Counted from the first letter of the stretch, positions 47,512 through 59,764 are shown. The stretch is 64,000 nucleotides of DNA from Notolepis coatsorum (GCA_963971535.1 OZ020589.1:81537184-81601183); one strand, 5' to 3'. Notes: generated by a model from the sequence alone, not told the origin. Made by a program: numbers and translations.

Positions 47512-49900
47512 TTAGGACATTTGTAGGGGCCAGTTTCGAATTGCAGTCTCCCGTAGGTGTTCTTTGAGAGTGTTTTTGAAAGTGGGTAGTGATTCAAATT
47601 CCTTTACAGCTTTAGGTAGGGCGTTCCACATTGATGTGGCATAATTGCGAAACGTGTTTAGTCCCTTGTTTGAGCCGAATCTGGGTTTAACATGATTTGT
47701 GGAGCTCCCTCTGGTGTTGTGATCGTGGTATTCACTGACCTTTGGGAAGTATTTTGACATGTACATGGGTACCTTGGTCGCGTAGTGTATATTGTAGACC
47801 AGGCCCATTGCAAGTTGCTGTACTCTGTCATCTACTCTAAGCCATCCTAGGTTGTCAAAGTGGGCAGGGGTGAGGTGGGTTCTCAAGTTTCTTTAATAGT
47901 TGTCATACAGAAGTACAGAATACTTTTATACAAAATGCTTCTTACTGTTTCGTTCCAGAGACTGTGTTAGACAAGATAGTATGAAATAAAATAGTATAGC
48001 ATGTAAAATAGAAGTAAAAATAGAGGTCACATTGTTCAGTATAGACATATGTACAATGTTCGATGCAGAATAGAAGTAACTGAGTTACCATACAATATAC
48101 AATATACTATGCAATGTACTAATATACAATACTATATAGTGCAGAGCAGAAATGGGATGAGGTACAATTTAGGTACAATTTACAGTAAGGTGTGCGAGTT
48201 GTAGTGCAAATCCTTTACCAATAAATATAAAGTGTAAAGTGTGTTTAGGTGTTCTAAAGTGTGTAAAGTGGGTGCTGCAGTAAAGTTGGGTGAGGTGGGT
48301 TCTAGGAGTAAGGTCAAGCAGTAGTCTGACCAGTTTGTTTTGAGATGTTTGTAATTTTGTTTTTAGCGCCTTTGAGGTGCTTTGGTACCATGAGGTGCAC
48401 GCATAGTCGTAGTACCCTTGAATGAGTGCTCCTGCCAGAGTCTTCAGGGTATTCTTGTTTACCAGAGAGGAGATCCGGTACAAGAATCAAGTTCGTTGGT
48501 TGACTTTTTTTATTACATTGGATGCCATTTTGTCACAGGAAAGATTAGCCTCTAGGATGGAACCCAGGTAGGTAATTTCATCTTTCCTTGTGACAATATT
48601 GTCACCCACTGTAACCGAGAAGCCGTCGGTCTTGCTGAGTTTGTTATTTGAACCGAAGAGTATGGACTCTGTTTTGCCCATGTGTAATGATAGTTTGTTG
48701 TCGGCGAGCCATATGCAGATTTTGCCTAGTTCTGAGCTGAGGGCTTTTTCAACCTGTAACTTGTTCTTTTCAGAGACCAGCAGGGCTGAGTCGTCCGCAA
48801 ACAGGAACAAGTTGCAGTCACAAGCTGACGACATGTCATTTGCATAAATTAGGAATAGTAGCGGTCCTAGTATGCTTCCTTGTGGAACACCACAGTTCAC
48901 TGTGAGGGGGGGGGGGGGATAGGGTACCGTTTACCTCCACCATCTGTTCTCTCCCCTCCAGGTAGGATTGTATCCAGCTCACTGATAGACCAATCAGTAG
49001 ATTAGATAGATCAAAACCAATTGCTTTTAGCTTGTCAATCAGAATGGTGTGATTGACAGTGTCGAAGGCCTTTTGTAGGTCCAGCATGACCATGCCGCAG
49101 TATTTGCCCGCGTCCACCTCTTGTTTGATGTGGTCGTTCAAATAGATTAGGCATGTGTCAGTGGAGTGGGATGTTCTGAAGCCAGATTGGAATTCGTAGA
49201 TTCGATTTTTTTCCGCGAGGTACTTTTCGATCTGTTCGTATACTATTTTTTCCATGACTTTCTCGATGGATGTAAGGATAGAAACAGGGCGGTAGTTGCC
49301 TGGGTCTAATTTGCTGCCCTTTTTGTGCAGGGGTGTTACTCTTGCAATTTTGAAGTCCTTGGGGACGTGTCCCTGTTTTATGGAGAGGTTTATTATGTGT
49401 GTGATGACTGGGGTGATGGCGGCTGCTGAGTCTCTGAGGAATTTGGAGGGGATGTTGTCATGGCCAGTGGCCTTGTTCGGTTGGAGGGCGCTCAGTTTTT
49501 TTAGTACCTCATCTGTAGTTACCATTTCCAGTTTGAAGTCGTCTTTGTGGACGCCTAGGTTCTTGTAGTATGCTACTATGTGTTCTACCCCATACTGCCC
49601 TCAGTGGGAGGGTAGTTTGTTTACCAGTGTTGTGGCTATGTTTGTGAAGAAAGTGTTTAAGTAATTGGCTACATCCAGCTTGTCTGTGATGAGCGTGTTG
49701 TCCGTCTTTATGTTTATGTTTGAGAACCTGGTTTTAAGTTTTTTACTGCAGCCTAGTTGATTGTTGAGTAATTTCCAAAGTTCACATGGTTTATTTTTGT
49801 TTTCCTCAGTTTTGTCATTGATGAATTTTTTTTTAGCAGTTTTGATCATGGAGTTTACGTCATTTCTTAGTCTGTTTCTTTCTAGTTTGAGTTCAGTCAC
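47512..49900 (-). pseudogene. CR1/L2-group LINE reverse transcriptase, broken
   Basis: The linker (MTELKLERNRLRNDVNSMIK) leads to RT motifs: KATGHDNIPSKFLRD, KKGSKLDPGNYRPVSILTS, FQSGFRTSHSTDTC, MLDLQKAFDTVNH, NCGVPQGSILGPLLFLIYAND and the catalytic FADDS near 48795. The C-terminal part ends PTFKNTLKEHL. Damage: a stop near 49601, a frameshift at the poly-G/C run 48907-48918, a stop at 48487-48489, and insertion of an L2 tail between LLLDLTPRTHL and the next residues. The motifs place it in the CR1/L2/jockey group, and it clearly differs from the L2 at 917-14145. Confidence 0.85.
47884..48287 (-). mobile_element. L2 LINE 3' tail, 404 bp, with 16 bp duplication
   Basis: Matches the 3' UTR of the L2 at 917-1300. 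GGGTGAGGTGGGTTCT flanks it at 47868-47883 and 48288-48303, and the host LINE frame is continuous once it is removed. Confidence 0.92.
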
Positions 49901-49973
49901 GTGGTCTTGGAGTTCACTGCTCGTGCTTTTGGTAAGCTTTGACTGACTTTTACGAAAAGCCAGGTTTCTTCAA

Positions 49974-51451
49974 CCAGTCTAGTTTCTTGAAAGTATTCTG
50001 AGACCGCGACGTCACGGCATGTACTGGAGCAGCACTTATAGCTTTAGCGTGGAGTGTAGCTGCTTCAAACTGCGTAGCTAGATTGATAGCCTTGTCCAGC
50101 GTCAAACCTGGTTCAAGCAGTAGACGTTCCCTTATCCGTGGTGAAGGATTTGGGGTGCTTTTTCAATGTATGTGATGTATAGATTGGGGGGAGACTAGAC
50201 CACAGCTAAAACGGTGAGAAATGTGCATGGAAGACGGTGATAGAAGAAGCGGTTCAGAGGCAGTAGCCAGCAGAATGTTTAGCACACTGCCAGCGAGAGA
50301 ATGTTTGTTGACATTCCTTGTAAGAACATCTGAGATAAGAGCGAGTGTCTCCCCGAGCAGGAGGGAGAGAGGTTCATCTTAATGAAACGTGAAATGTGTG
50401 TAAAGGTTATTAACGCAGTTGTCATGACAACACGTCGCATGACAACCAGAAGGCGGGGCCGTCGTTGCGACGACGAACATCTATAAGTCGAACGGTGTTT
50501 CCGGGTGTAAGGCAGACTAGAATCTGACCAAGAGCGAGTAGGACTGAGATCACACAGAAGACACTCTCTCCTCTCATCACAGAGAGGAGGGGGGGGGGGG
50601 AGAATGCCACATCATCATTAGCTCCGGCTACCACGAGGATGGTCTCGGCTAACGAACAGGCCTGACCACTATTGGACTGAATAACAAAAGGACGATAGAC
50701 GAACACACCGAAAGATCATTAGAATAGACTTTTCAAGGACAATACAATCTGTTAACATCTGAGCTGAGGTTTCTGTTCATCAAATAAAACCACGCTTTTC
50801 CTTGTAAGGTATTTCACGTTGTTGAAGTGTCGGATTCTTACGGAGGTGGAGAATTATTATGGTTTATGGATTGCACTAACGGGGGAGATAGGATCTTATC
50901 AGCCAGTGTCGTAGACGTCAGGACCATTAAAATGACACAACGCAGAGGAATTGGATGGAGAGCCAACCAGACGAAGACGTGATACTGGCCAGTTTGATCA
51001 GGATCTAACAGTGGGCTAGCTACTGTACATGTTCAATCAACTGATCCCGGAGATTTTCCTCAGTTTTATTATAAAAGTCACATCTGGTAGCTAGGTCACG
51101 TAAAGCAACAACGTATTGTGCAATGCTTTCATGCGGTGCTTGTGCACGCTTTCTGAACGTGTGTCGCTCGACTACTACGTTCATTCTTGGAGTAAAATGT
51201 GCATTCAACGCTGCCACAGCGTCAGCCACGGAATCACCTGTATCTGGCAATGTGTAGAAAATCCGCTGACCCTCGGTACCAAGGCAATGTAGATGGGTAG
51301 CTCTCTTCCGAGCTTCGGACCAACCGTTTCCAGTCGCATTTATTACCAGCATGTAATTCTTGAACATCTGGTGCCAAGTCTTGAACGGCATAGTAGGTTC
51401 CCCAGGGCATGGTAAAAACGACGTTGGAGAAGCTACATGTAAATTAGCCAT
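49974..51451 (-). pseudogene. Gypsy copy A gag, split by a solo LTR
   Basis: Starts MANLHVASPTSFLPCPGEPT at 51451 with a capsid-like domain (WHQMFKNYMLVINATGNGW, LPDTGDSVADAVAALNAHF, APHESIAQYVVALRDLATRC). At 51011 a solo LTR intervenes, and gag resumes at 50137, continuing to about 49974 where the LINE enters. The zinc knuckles and protease seen in copy B are missing here. Unlike copy B, no frameshift is seen in the first 143 codons. It corresponds to a retroviral-type gag without a matrix domain. Confidence 0.88.
50142..51010. mobile_element. Solo LTR, 869 bp, with 4 bp duplication GTGG
   Basis: Begins TGAAGGATTTGG and ends GATCTAACA. GTGG stands on both sides (50138-50141 and 51011-51014), and removing one copy restores the gag sequence seen in copy B. 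Plus-strand features include a TATAAG box near 50482 and AATAAA near 50783. This points to one LTR left after recombination. Family unknown; a 4 bp duplication is usual for gamma-type endogenous retroviruses. Confidence 0.82.
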
Positions 51452-51511
51452 CTCTCCTGCAGTAAAAACGTCTGTTAAAAAATTCCCCGGTTCAACTTCC
51501 TCGTCGCCAAT

Positions 51512-51803
51512 TGTTATGTTGTACGTACGTAGTATTTTGTATGTAGGTAGAGGTGTAGTAATAAGACTCCGGATACAGGATTACTCTTTAGTCTTTTAGT
51601 CAGGCATAGCAGGTTAGGTTACAACATGGTACACTCTGTTCTATTATCATTCTGCGTGTACTCTTCTTCTGCACGTATCATCATACAGCATCGTGTACTC
51701 TTCTTCTGCACTTCAGCTGTAGGCATAACAGGGCATTGTATTAACTGCACCCCATAGTGGAGACTCTTGGGAGTACAGCTACAACATGTAATGTGAGGAC
51801 ACA
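51512..51803 (-). repeat. 5' LTR of gypsy copy A
   Basis: 292 bp from TGTTATGTTG (plus strand) to GAGGACACA. A primer-site-like ATTGGCGACGAGGAAG sits just downstream on the minus strand. Confidence 0.92.
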
Positions 51804-53705
51804 AAAGGGAGGAAAGTGGGGAAGAACTGGTGGACCGCTACAATTGGTTCCGCACGGACACTATAGAGTGTTGCCTTCCTGTCGGCCTTCTAGTTGGGAG
51901 CACCAGCAAAGATTTAGGAGCACCCACCAAAATGTAAGGAGCACCAACAATATATATCTAATAGATTTCTTTTAGGGTTAGGGTTAGATATCAACATTAT
52001 CCGGCAATCCCCAGTAAATACAGTCAATCAAACTCATCTGATGTCATCTGGTCTTTCGCGCACACACACACACAAATTTGTATTTATTTATGTCCACATG
52101 AACAGAAGTACAAGGAAGCCTCATACAAAGGACATAAACACTGCCAGTGCAGTCAGAAAGTATGAAAGAATAGCCAGTTACAAAGTGCATGGATGGCAGA
52201 ACGTTGTTACATACAGTATGGCTGAACTACCTGTCAGACACATCGGACACGAATCATGGGTAAAGGAAACAACGCCTCCTCTAAATTGAGCAGCTTCCTA
52301 TAATAGCTGATACTGAGCAAAGCAAACACACACAGAAAGGGCTCCTTGTGCAAAGTTTTGCTACGTTAATTGAACCAGTAGAGAGAAGAGGGAGGGAGAG
52401 AGAGATGGCTCCCTCCCGAGCCCCGCTCGCCCCCACCCTCTCCAGCTCAGCTCAGCTGTGTTCTCTGTCTGAGCAATGAGCATGGTTATTTATCTAGCGT
52501 TAGCCACTAACGTTAGTTTACCCCGACGTAAACCCCGGTCACACCAGAACAATTATTTGCACTTGCACAAATGCTCCCAATTATATTTTGAGGTCGCACA
52601 GATAAAATTTCAGGAGCCACCAAACGGTCACAATTTCTAGCCATTACAAATTTAGTGACTGCTCGGTGACACTCGTCCACCTTTTCCTGAGTAATTTTAC
52701 CCCGCTGTACTAGGATTTTCCTGAGGTGCGCGAGAACCACTAGCTGCAGCCTCAGTCTATTGTCATCATCTAAAATGGATGAAATGGGAGAATATTTTAC
52801 AGTGAAAGCATTCGTTTTTCATTTAGGTTTTCCTAAATCAAATCAAATCAAATTTATTTATAGGGCCCGACAACACACGTTAATGTCCCCATGGGCCGTA
52901 CAGATCTTCTTTAAACAAGTCAAGAAGAAAACATAACAATAAGTCAAGAACAGAACAAGAACACCATAAGGTCCAAACATTTTTAGATGAATGCAAAATA
53001 AATGAAAGAATGCAAGCACTCCCAGACATACCCCACGCGAAGGTAAGGAAAAACTCACTAAAACCTAACAATAGGGAAAAAAGCTCCACAGGCAGTGTGG
53101 AGGAGAGAAACCTTAGAAGGGCCATTCAAGGGGGGATCTCCCTTCTTAGATGTTGGTGATAGTAGTGTTGCAGACGGACAGTTGGTAAGCATGCACTCAT
53201 GTGTGTAGTGGAACACAGATGAGTGCATGCAATAGCAACTGTACATTTTGAAAAATTAAAGATAGAGCTAATAGCGATAGCAACTGAACATTTTGAAAGA
53301 TTAAAGATAGAGCTGATAGCGAATCTATTTGAGGCACAGGGGCGGCGCAAAGAGGGTCACGTCCTCCCCGTCTTAGTCAAGGGACATTTAACACTCCGGT
53401 CATTGCTCAGGGACAGCCGGAGACAGGGAGATAGGGGGCGGCGCAGAGAGGGTCGCGAACTCCCCGACATCATCGCGGGACATCCGGCACTCCGGTCACC
53501 ACTACGAGACCTCCGGAGACAGGGGGGCACGCAGTCTCCTAGTCAACGAATCAAATAGTCTGCTATGGCTGCATGCATGGCACTAACGTTATTGTTTTCA
53601 AATGCACAACTGTCGGAAAAACATGGCATCGATAAGATGAATCGATAGTCACGGAGGCATGCGATTCCAGGAATCTGACAATTAGGAACCCGATTCCCAT
53701 CCCTA
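51804..53705. other. Interior and right arm of the large hAT-like element
   Basis: No intact gene. Contents: repeated GAGCACC blocks at 51898-51950; a frame at 52740-52513 (minus) of unknown nature; a (CAAAT)n start leading into TTTATTTATAGGGCCCGAC near 52840-52880, typical of a fish LINE tail; and an imperfect ~105 bp direct repeat (GGCGGCGCA.AGAGGGTC) at 53340-53530. The hAT right arm is 53620-53705. Confidence 0.5.
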
Positions 53706-53735
53706 TGTATGTGTGTGTGCATGTGTATTTTTGGT

Positions 53736-54952
<1,217 letters not shown>

Positions 54953-55146
54953 TACCGTAAATCATCTAATAGTGGAGGGTATTCAAATAGAGGACGGGCC
55001 TCTTATAATTTTTTTTATTTCTTTTTCGTGCCGTGATATAGAATGAGATAAACTCTTGCCAATGCAAATTAAGTGCTGCCTTTCTCTACCATTCCCGCTA
55101 CACTGACTACATTAACGTTGGCATTAGCGTTAGCTAACGTTGTCAT

Positions 55147-55400
55147 TGTTGTGTTCTCTAACATTACAGGTGAAGGTGTACTCCCAAGAGTCTCCACATG
55201 GGGTGTAGTTAATAGAATGATGTTATGCCTACAGGAAGTGCAGAAGAAGAGTACACATGCTGTATGATGATACCCTGCTGTACCATGCTGTAACCTAACG
55301 TGCTATGCTTAACTAAAAGGCTAACGAGTAATCCTGCTTCCTGAGTCTTATTACTACACCTCTACTTACATACAAAATACTACGTACGTACAACATAACA
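55147..55400 (+). repeat. 5' LTR of gypsy copy B
   Basis: 254 bp, TGTTGTGTTCTC to CAACATAACA. The next bases, ATTGGCGACGAGTGAAGTTG, look like a primer site. The TGGCGAC start would pair with an arginine-type tRNA 3' end (inference). Confidence 0.93.
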
Positions 55401-55459
55401 ATTGGCGACGAGTGAAGTTGAACCGGGGAATTTTTTAACAACGTTTTACTACAGGAGAA

Positions 55460-56760
55460 ATGGCTAATTTACATGTGCCTTCTCTGACGGCGTTTTTACC
55501 CTGCCCCGGCGAACCTACTATGCCGTTCAGGACTTGGCACCAGATGTTCACGAATTACATGCTGGTAATAAATGCGACTGGAAATGGCTGGTCCGAAGCT
55601 CGGAAGAGAGCTACCCTTCTACATTGCCTGGGTACCGAGGGTCAGCGGATTTTCTACACATTGCCAGATACAGGTGATTCTGTGGCTAACGCCGTGGCAG
55701 CGTTGGATGCACATTTCACTCCAAGAATCAACGTAGTAGTTGAGCGACACGCGTTCAGAAAGCGTGCACAAGCACCGCATGAAAGCATTGCACAATACGT
55801 TGTTGCTTTGCGTGACCAGATGTGACCAGATGTGACTTTGATAATAAAACTGAGGAAAATCTCTGGGATCAGTTGATTGAACATGTAGCTAGCCCACAGA
55901 TAAGGGAACGTCTACTGCTTGAACCAGGTTTGACGCTGGACAAGGCTATCAACCTAGCTACGCAGTTTGAAGCAGCTACACTGCATGCTAAAGCTATCAG
56001 TACCGAGCGTGCTGCTCCAGTACAGGCCGTGATGCTGCGGTCTCAGAATACATTCAAGAAACGGGACTGGCAGCGCTCCCGTCCAGCTAAACCTGCTGCT
56101 GCTACTGATTCTGCTTCCACTCGCTCTTGCTACCGATGTGGCTTGGGGAACCACCTGGCAAACTCTTCACAATGTCCAGCAGTGAAAGTGACGTGCAAAT
56201 TATGCCAGAAAACAGGACATTTTGCTCGTGTCTGCCGTGCTAAAACACAGTCGGTGAGTACAGTGGAAATTCCTGAAACTACAGTGCTATGCTTGGGAGC
56301 TTCTGACATTACAAAAAGGATTGTGTGCAATGTGCATGTACACACACCTACTACTCAGGCTCAGGAATTGAGACTGGTTGTGGACACAGGCTCAGCAGTA
56401 TCCATAATGCCACTGTCTACTTATGAGAAATACTTCAAAACTACCCTAAGTGCACCTACTGTTCGGCTGGTGTCGTACACCAAGGCGAGCATACCTGTCA
56501 TGGGGTGCATACAGGCTCAGGTGAGGAGAGACAATGTCACGGTCCCTGCTACATTTTACGTCGTGGATAAAGGAACTCCCCTGCTGGGAATGGACCTGTT
56601 GACTGCACTCCACCTCTGCATTAGTGGAACTAATGTCCTCCCCTCCTCCGCTCCTACGCCGTCTACACCTGCCCCTGTGATGGCTACTACTGTCACAGCT
56701 CCTACGGCATTTGGCTGTGCAAAAGGCTTTGTGCATTGTGTAAAAATGTACCCTACTGTT
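55460..56760 (+). pseudogene. Gypsy copy B gag and protease
   Basis: Gag starts MANLHVPSLTAFLPCPGEPT. The capsid-like segment runs to about 55820, where a short TGTGACCAGA duplication shifts the frame; the second frame continues DNKTEENLWDQLIEHV and a basic linker. Two CCHC knuckles (CYRCGLGNHL... and CKLCQKTGHFARVC, 56128-56235) mark nucleocapsid. The protease motif LVVDTGSAVS lies near 56376-56400, followed by MGCIQAQVRRDN and GMDLLTALHL. The protease active site Asp-Thr-Gly is intact. Only the frameshift near 55820 breaks this part. Confidence 0.9.
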
Positions 56761-58295
56761 AAGCCAGTGCACCAGAAGTTACGCCGCTTGCCTTTCACGG
56801 TCAGGGACGCCGTCTCTACTGATACTACTACTACTGCTACTACTGCTGCTGCGGATACTACTGCTACTACTGATACTACTACTACTACTGCTACTACTGC
56901 TGCTGCTGCTACTACTACTGCTGCTACTACTACTGCTGCTACTATTACTGCTTCTACTGACTGCTATGGATGTGGAGCCCGAGATAGTAGCACACACCTC
57001 TGCTACACTCAGTGCCCTGTCGGTGACTGAGTTTGGGGCTGCTTGCTCTACCTGCCCTGAAGTGACTGCACTGCGTGGTCAGATTAACAGGGGTTGGCCT
57101 CACTCAGCGAAATCAGTGAGCCAAGATCTGATCGGATACTTCAAGATCAGAGAGGAACTGTCAGTCAAGGACAATTACGTCCTCAGAGGCAACCGCCTCA
57201 TCGCACCAGTGTCCTTACGCCATACATTGCTCACACTGGCACACGAGAGCCACCAGGGGGTCGTACGCACTAAGCAGCATCTGCGGGATCTCTATTGGTG
57301 GCCGAAGATGGACGCTCAGGTTCAGGCCGACATATCCAAATGTGTCTCTTGTCAGTCTAATGACAAGACGGCCAAGATTTATTTTGCACCACTACAGCCA
57401 GTTCCACTGCCAGACGGCCCGTGGAAGAAGCTAGGCCTCGAAATAGTCGGGCCCTTCGAGTCAGCTGTGCCAGCCTGCCATTACGCGATCACACTGACGG
57501 ACTACTATTCTAAGTGGCCAGAGGTAGCCTTTTCTCACAACGCTACAACTACGGATGTAACCATGTTCCTAAGCTCTGTGTTCGGTCGCCATGGTAACCC
57601 AGAGAGCGTCGTCACAGACAATGGGCCTCAATTCACATCAGCAGCCTTTGTCGAGTACCTCAAGGAAAGAGACATTGCTCACGATCGGATTTCAGTTTAC
57701 CATCCGGTGGCGAATGGTGCTGTCGAACGCTTCCATCGTGTTCTGAGGAGTTGCATTCAGACAGCGATCCAGCAGTCTCAACCGTGGAAAGAGGCTGTGT
57801 TGGGTTGTCTGCAAATATACAGAGCCACTCCCCACGCCACCACTGGCGTTTCACCACAGGAACTGCTTTACGGTCGTAAAATGCGCACCAAACTGGACGT
57901 ACTGCCCTTGCAGCCTACTGTGAGTGCACAGGACGAGACTGTGAGAGAAACGGTCCAAAACAAGCAACCCAAAATGAAGCGCTACACAGATGCTAAGCGT
58001 GGCGCTCGTGCACCTGTTTTTCGGGAGGGGGAGAGAGTCAGGATTAGAACATCACGTCCCCAAAGCACACTCGAGATACAGTGCACCAATGACAGTGAAG
58101 AAGATTGGCAAAAGCACCTTTCTGCTCAGCGATGGAAAGAAATGGAACGCATCCCGTCTGGCTCACACTTCGAACACTCCAGATGAGCCTGACTTAGGGA
58201 TCCGCCCTGCCCTGACAGAGCTCAGCGGTCACACTCCAGCACAGTCGCGTGCAAGAAACAAGCCTAGTTGGCATCAGGACTTTGTTGCACACTGA
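56761..58295 (+). pseudogene. Gypsy copy B: RT stub, Thr/Ala triplet tract, integrase
   Basis: KPVHQKLRRLPF (about 56764-56800), the usual opening of gypsy RT, is followed at 56818-56960 by ACT/GCT triplets coding Thr and Ala instead of RT and RNase H. A 2 bp loss near 56963 shifts the frame relative to copy A. Integrase starts MDVEPEIV, with zinc ligands HESHQG (57243) and CVSC (57340). The first core residue is changed: GLEIVGPF has Glu (57440-57442) where copy A has Asp. VTDNGPQF and GAVERFHR keep the other two. A frameshift near 58052 separates the C-terminal part ending at 58295. The integrase is therefore doubly compromised. Confidence 0.92.
56818..56960 (+). repeat. (ACT/GCT)n triplet tract at the RT deletion junction
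   Basis: About 140 bp of ACT, GCT and GAT triplets in frame with gag-pol. Copy A has a shorter version (46790-46860). Confidence 0.95.
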
Positions 58296-58507
58296 GTGAG
58301 AAATAAGAGTAATATTGGTCGAGCATATATAATTATATCTTGATAATGATTGAATAACCTGTGCTCCCTTTGTTTGGTGTTTACCTTGAGTTGCCCATTT
58401 GTGATGCTGACTGTTGGTTCAGTTTACTTAAGAAAGTGAAAAAGCAAAAGTTCTAAATTTGCATAATGCTGAGTAGCAAGTAAGCTTCTTTTCACAGAAA
58501 AAGGAGA

Positions 58508-58762
58508 TGTTGTGTTCTCTAACATTACAGGTGAAGCTGTACTCCCAAGAGTCTCCACATGGGGCGTAGTTAATAGAATGATGTTATGCCTACAGGAAGT
58601 GCAGAAGAAGAGTACACATGCTGTATGATGATACCCTGCTGTACCATGCTGTAACCTAATGTGATATGCTTAACTAAAAGGCTAATGAGTAATCCTGCTT
58701 CCTGAGTCTTATTACTACACCAGCTACTTACATACAAAATACTACGTACGTACAACATAACA
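58508..58762 (+). repeat. 3' LTR of gypsy copy B
   Basis: 255 bp copy of 55147-55400, preceded by the purine tract AGAAAAAGGAGA (58496-58507) and followed by GTCAT. Confidence 0.93.
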
Positions 58763-59654
58763 GTCATCATAGCTAGATCTGTGGTGTCGGCTGGATGACG
58801 TTGGCTTCGTTTGCAAACGCTAGTTAATGTTCGCTATCTATATGGCGTTGGCAGCCGGGGCTGGCGTTGTCCAGTTGACATTACAGATCATAACGCTATG
58901 ATAGCGTTAGCTAAAGCTACTGCATGTTACTGTATCAATGCAACTCTATTCGACTGAGGTAGTCGAGAAGGTACCACACGCTAAATCGTCCCCGGACCCC
59001 GCAACCTATAGACAGTTCCAACTTCAGTGTGTGAATTACGTTACAGTTTCACCCTGACAAAGCAAATACTCATGTGATCTGTATATGTGTATGTCTAAAT
59101 AAAATCAATCAATCAATCAATCATAATTACAATTGGCCAGTTTGTGAAATTAAGGCCTGCCTCTTATATAAGCCTGTCTAGAATAAAGGCCTGGTGCTCT
59201 TTGCAGCTGAGGTAAATACAAGACACGTCTTATATTTGAGGATTTACGGTATATATATATATATATATATACATTTGCAGACAGAATATTGTTTTATTCC
59301 AAAATGGGGTTCATGGTATTTTGGAAAAAAACCTTTTTATTTCAAATGGATAGACTGCCGCACCTCAATCCCCCTTTTTCGATTTTCTCTTATTGCCTTT
59401 CATTTAAGGGTAGTGGCACCTCTCTTAAACCCCCGCCAAATCCAATTGCAGTGTTGAAGATTTCTAGCTGTTAGATGGCGCGTAGCTTCACCTGCGGTTC
59501 ATTGTGATTGTGTGCCACTACTATGGTGATTTGGAACAAAGGATCACAAAGAAGTCGATGCGGATCCTTCCTTTTTTTAACATGCACCTTTTATTCTTTG
59601 TTCCTCCTGTCTGCTTCTCTTCCTATACTGTATGTGTACACACTTATTATGTTC

Positions 59655-59764
<110 letters not shown>

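Larger units (their letters stand above)
47107..49973 (-). mobile_element. 5'-truncated CR1/L2-group LINE inside gypsy copy A
   Basis: Minus-strand LINE whose insertion coincides with loss of ~500 bp of gag/protease relative to copy B. It lacks an endonuclease. Its 3' UTR is 47107-47511, including a GGT/GGGT-rich run at 47381-47448. It is itself interrupted by a 404 bp L2 tail (47884-48287). Confidence 0.82.
42798..51803 (-). mobile_element. Ty3/gypsy element copy A, lacking RT and RNase H
   Basis: Minus-strand LTR element. 5' LTR 51512-51803, gag from 51451, 3' LTR 42798-43993 (interrupted). Inside, a 2.9 kb LINE replaced ~500 bp covering the zinc knuckles and protease, and two solo-LTR-like pieces and further repeats were added. 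The pol remnant goes from the first RT residues (KPVHQKLRRLPF) through a triplet-repeat-coded Thr/Ala tract into integrase, with no RT or RNase H, as in copy B. A GGGAG duplication may exist (42793-42797 and 51807-51811), but three extra A separate the right copy from the LTR. Confidence 0.88.
39769..53705. mobile_element. hAT-like element bounding 13.9 kb of nested repeats
   Basis: TAGGGATGGGAAT opens at 39769 and its exact reverse complement ATTCCCATCCCTA closes at 53705. TGTATGTG precedes and follows as an exact 8 bp duplication (39761-39768 and 53706-53713). Subterminal ATCGAT blocks occur near both ends (39793-39815 and 53630-53648). No transposase frame survives. The interior is mainly later insertions: a TTAA/THAP element, gypsy copy A and its inserts, and LINE tails. 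Confidence 0.75.
55147..58762 (+). mobile_element. Ty3/gypsy element copy B, lacking RT and RNase H
   Basis: Complete 3.6 kb element between LTRs at 55147-55400 and 58508-58762, with a GTCAT duplication (55142-55146 and 58763-58767), primer site and purine tract. It codes gag, two CCHC knuckles, protease, a stub of RT, a 140 bp ACT/GCT triplet tract, then integrase. The RT and RNase H region (usually more than 400 residues) is absent. Copy A has the same structure. Its LTRs differ from each other by about 3 percent by eye. Confidence 0.93.
54953..59251. mobile_element. TA-flanked TIR element hosting gypsy copy B
   Basis: TACCGTAAATC at 54953 and GATTTACGGTA ending at 59251 are inverted, consistent with a TA duplication and CCGTAAATC termini (mariner-like size and target). 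Outside copy B and its duplication only about 680 bp remain, with no transposase. The TIR match is short, so this call is moderate. Confidence 0.55.

Noticed and set aside
51973-51987. Telomere-like TTAGGGTTAGGG
   Set aside because: Only about two repeats; chance or microsatellite seed.
52513-52740. 75-codon minus-strand frame (MVLAHLRKILVQRGKITQEK...)
   Set aside because: Faintly reminiscent of a transposase segment, but I cannot name a domain or find continuation, so it is mentioned only within the region description.
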